From Bacteroidota bacterium (GTDB lineage: Bacteria > Bacteroidota > Bacteroidia > Bacteroidales > UBA1715), in contig JAJUFK010000090.1 in the NCBI GenBank assembly GCA_029266015.1, positions 1-8,630 on the forward strand: DNA of 8,630 nt, given 5' to 3'. Below the pieces are notes generated by a model. It was not told the origin of the DNA. It ran no database searches and saw only the letters and a list, made by a program, of their open reading frames with translations. A program made the position numbers and the translations under genes. Below, one piece after another: positions 7,756 to 8,630 of the stretch (the stretch's first letter is position 1; each line of letters begins with the position of its first letter).

Positions 7756-7763
7756 CAAATATA
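7756..7763 (-). promoter_or_regulatory. Putative -7 promoter element for cydAB
   Basis: The minus strand reads TATATTTG, an exact match to TAnnTTTG, 22 bases before the cydA ATG. Transcription would start only about 15 bases ahead of the gene, so the leader is short. No clear TTTG -33 box is present; that region is occupied by the AATTAATT palindrome. There is no Shine-Dalgarno. Confidence 0.45.
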
Positions 7764-7764
7764 T

Positions 7765-7784
7765 AATTAATTTTCTAATTAATT
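7765..7784. repeat. AATTAATT paired palindrome upstream of cydA
   Basis: Two perfect copies of AATTAATT (7765-7772 and 7777-7784) are separated by TTCT. Because each unit is self-complementary, the whole is both a direct and an inverted repeat. It ends one base upstream of the -7 element, spanning the spacer and -33 zone, so it could be an operator or a flexible AT element. No known redox-regulator consensus such as FNR (TTGAT-N4-ATCAA) fits. Confidence 0.35.
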
Positions 7785-7831
7785 GTATTTTTTTATTGTT
7801 CAGTTGTTTACAAAAAACAATATTCAGACTG

Positions 7832-7853
7832 AAAAACATGTAAAACATTACAT
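7832..7853 (-). terminator. Weak hairpin terminator overlapping the ygiQ stop codon
   Basis: On the minus strand ATGTAA (7853-7848) pairs with TTACAT (7843-7838) across a TGTT loop, then G and five T residues (7836-7832). The 5' arm contains the last codon and the TAA stop of the radical SAM gene. Six AU-rich pairs make a weak stem. A second weak candidate, TTGTTT/AAACAA, lies just downstream at 7804-7820. Confidence 0.35.
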
Positions 7854-8630
7854 TTTTCCTTTGCGATACCAAAAAAACGATGATTTTTGAGCATCTTTTT
7901 CGGCTTTGGTTTTTGCCGAAAATACCGGTTTGCCGGTATATGGATTGATCCCCGTGTAATACATTACCGTAGCCAGTGTCATAGGAGTAGGTGTAAAATC
8001 TTGTACTTGCTCGGGCATTATGTTAAGATTCCGCAACCGGTTCGACAAGTGTTTCATATCATGTGCACTACACCCAGGGTGCGACGATATAAAATACGGT
8101 ATTAACTGCTGCCGCAATCCATATGTTGTATTGTGTTCGTCAAATACTTTTTTAAATGCTTCGAACGATGCAAACGGTGGTTTACGCATAAGCGAAAGCA
8201 CCTGTGGTTCTGTATGTTCCGGTGCTACTTTCAAACGACCCGATACATGTTTTTGCAACAAAAGCGATGTATATTCTCGTTCGGTTTTGCTGCCTTGCAG
8301 TAAGTCTAACCGAATACCGCTACCTATGGTTACATGCTTTATGCCCGGTATCCGAACCGATTCTTTGTACAATGCTATCAAGTTGCTGTGGTCGTCGTTG
8401 AGGTTTTTACATTTTGCCGGAAACAAACACGATGCTCGTTTGCATACCTTACACAATTCCAAATCCTTGCCCTGCATGCAATACATATTTGCAGAAGGCC
8501 CACCCAAATCGGTTATATGTCCTTTGAAATATGGCATGCGCGATATGTCCGATAGCTCTTGCAGTATCGATTGTTTGGACCTGCTTACCACAAATTTGCC
8601 TTGATGTGCCGAAATGGTGCAAAAACTACA
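7848..8630 (-). CDS. ygiQ: YgiQ-family radical SAM protein, N-terminus cut by window edge
   Basis: This is the last 260 residues of a protein whose start lies beyond base 8630. The visible part begins CSFCTISAHQGKF, which supplies the last two cysteines of the radical SAM CX3CX2C motif that binds the [4Fe-4S] cluster. Family landmarks follow: DLGGPSANMY (41-50), a cysteine-rich patch at fragment positions 51, 60, 63, 68 and 74 (SCLFPAKCKNLNDDH), IPGIKHVTIGSGIRLDLL, KVAPEHTEP, PYFISSHPGC, and QVQDFTPTPMTLATVMYYTG near the end. These match the YgiQ/UPF0313 family, whose reaction is not established as far as I know. E. coli YgiQ is about 740 aa, so more than half is missing here. An internal GTG at 8591 is not a start, because the frame continues upstream with family sequence. 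It is followed after 114 bp by cydA. Confidence 0.93.
   Translation of the reverse strand, partial: CSFCTISAHQGKFVVSRSKQSILQELSDISRMPYFKGHITDLGGPSANMYCMQGKDLELCKVCKRASCLFPAKCKNLNDDHSNLIALYKESVRIPGIKHVTIGSGIRLDLLQGSKTEREYTSLLLQKHVSGRLKVAPEHTEPQVLSLMRKPPFASFEAFKKVFDEHNTTYGLRQQLIPYFISSHPGCSAHDMKHLSNRLRNLNIMPEQVQDFTPTPMTLATVMYYTGINPYTGKPVFSAKTKAEKDAQKSSFFWYRKGKM

Noticed and set aside
7627..7872. An 81-codon minus-strand ORF spanning the ygiQ-cydA gap, a possible small cyd subunit
   Set aside because: It overlaps the ends of both neighbours in another frame. Its translation is Lys/Asn/Ile-rich from AT-rich spacer DNA, and it lacks a convincing single membrane span or a CydX/DUF4492-like motif.
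8020..8604. A 194-codon plus-strand ORF antisense to the radical SAM gene
   Set aside because: It lies wholly inside well-supported YgiQ-family coding sequence on the other strand, and its translation shows no domain or sensible composition.

Overview
The window looks like chromosomal DNA from a member of the Bacteroidota. It is AT-rich and has little Shine-Dalgarno signal. Two intergenic regions carry sequences matching the Bacteroidota -7 promoter element (TAnnTTTG). The largest gene encodes a secreted protein ending in CHU_C/T9SS-style Ig-like repeats. A genus cannot be named from this sequence. All four genes lie on the minus strand, so the biological order runs from right to left.

Right edge (7848-8630): the C-terminal 260 residues of a YgiQ-family radical SAM protein, cut by the window end just inside its CX3CX2C cluster motif. 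A short gap of 114 bp (7734-7847) holds a weak hairpin terminator that overlaps the ygiQ stop codon, an AT-rich palindrome and a good -7 box for the next operon.

Middle (5334-7733): cydA and cydB, the two core subunits of a cytochrome bd quinol oxidase, separated by 12 bp if cydB starts at its ATG. CydA is the compact, short-Q-loop form (449 aa). No CydX-like small subunit is visible beside them. Two hairpin-plus-T-run terminators follow cydB directly, and the first overlaps the cydB stop codon.

Left (1-5168): one uninterrupted reading frame of at least 1722 codons, still open at the window edge. It begins with a signal peptide and a glycoside hydrolase family 8 domain. After that come three DUF11-like beta-sandwich domains, three tandem Ig_7-like repeats and a PKD/Ig-like domain. 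The second and third DUF11-like domains each appear to be split by a large inserted module: about 240 residues of unknown type, and about 195 residues resembling a concanavalin-A/LamG jelly roll. This nested architecture is the most unusual thing in the window.

The genes do not form one pathway. The bd oxidase is respiratory and in the inner membrane. The GH8 protein is exported and probably acts on beta-1,4-linked polysaccharide at the cell surface or outside it. Terminators and promoters separate them, so they are probably independent units. The plus strand shows no credible gene, and there is no tRNA, rRNA, CRISPR array or insertion sequence.
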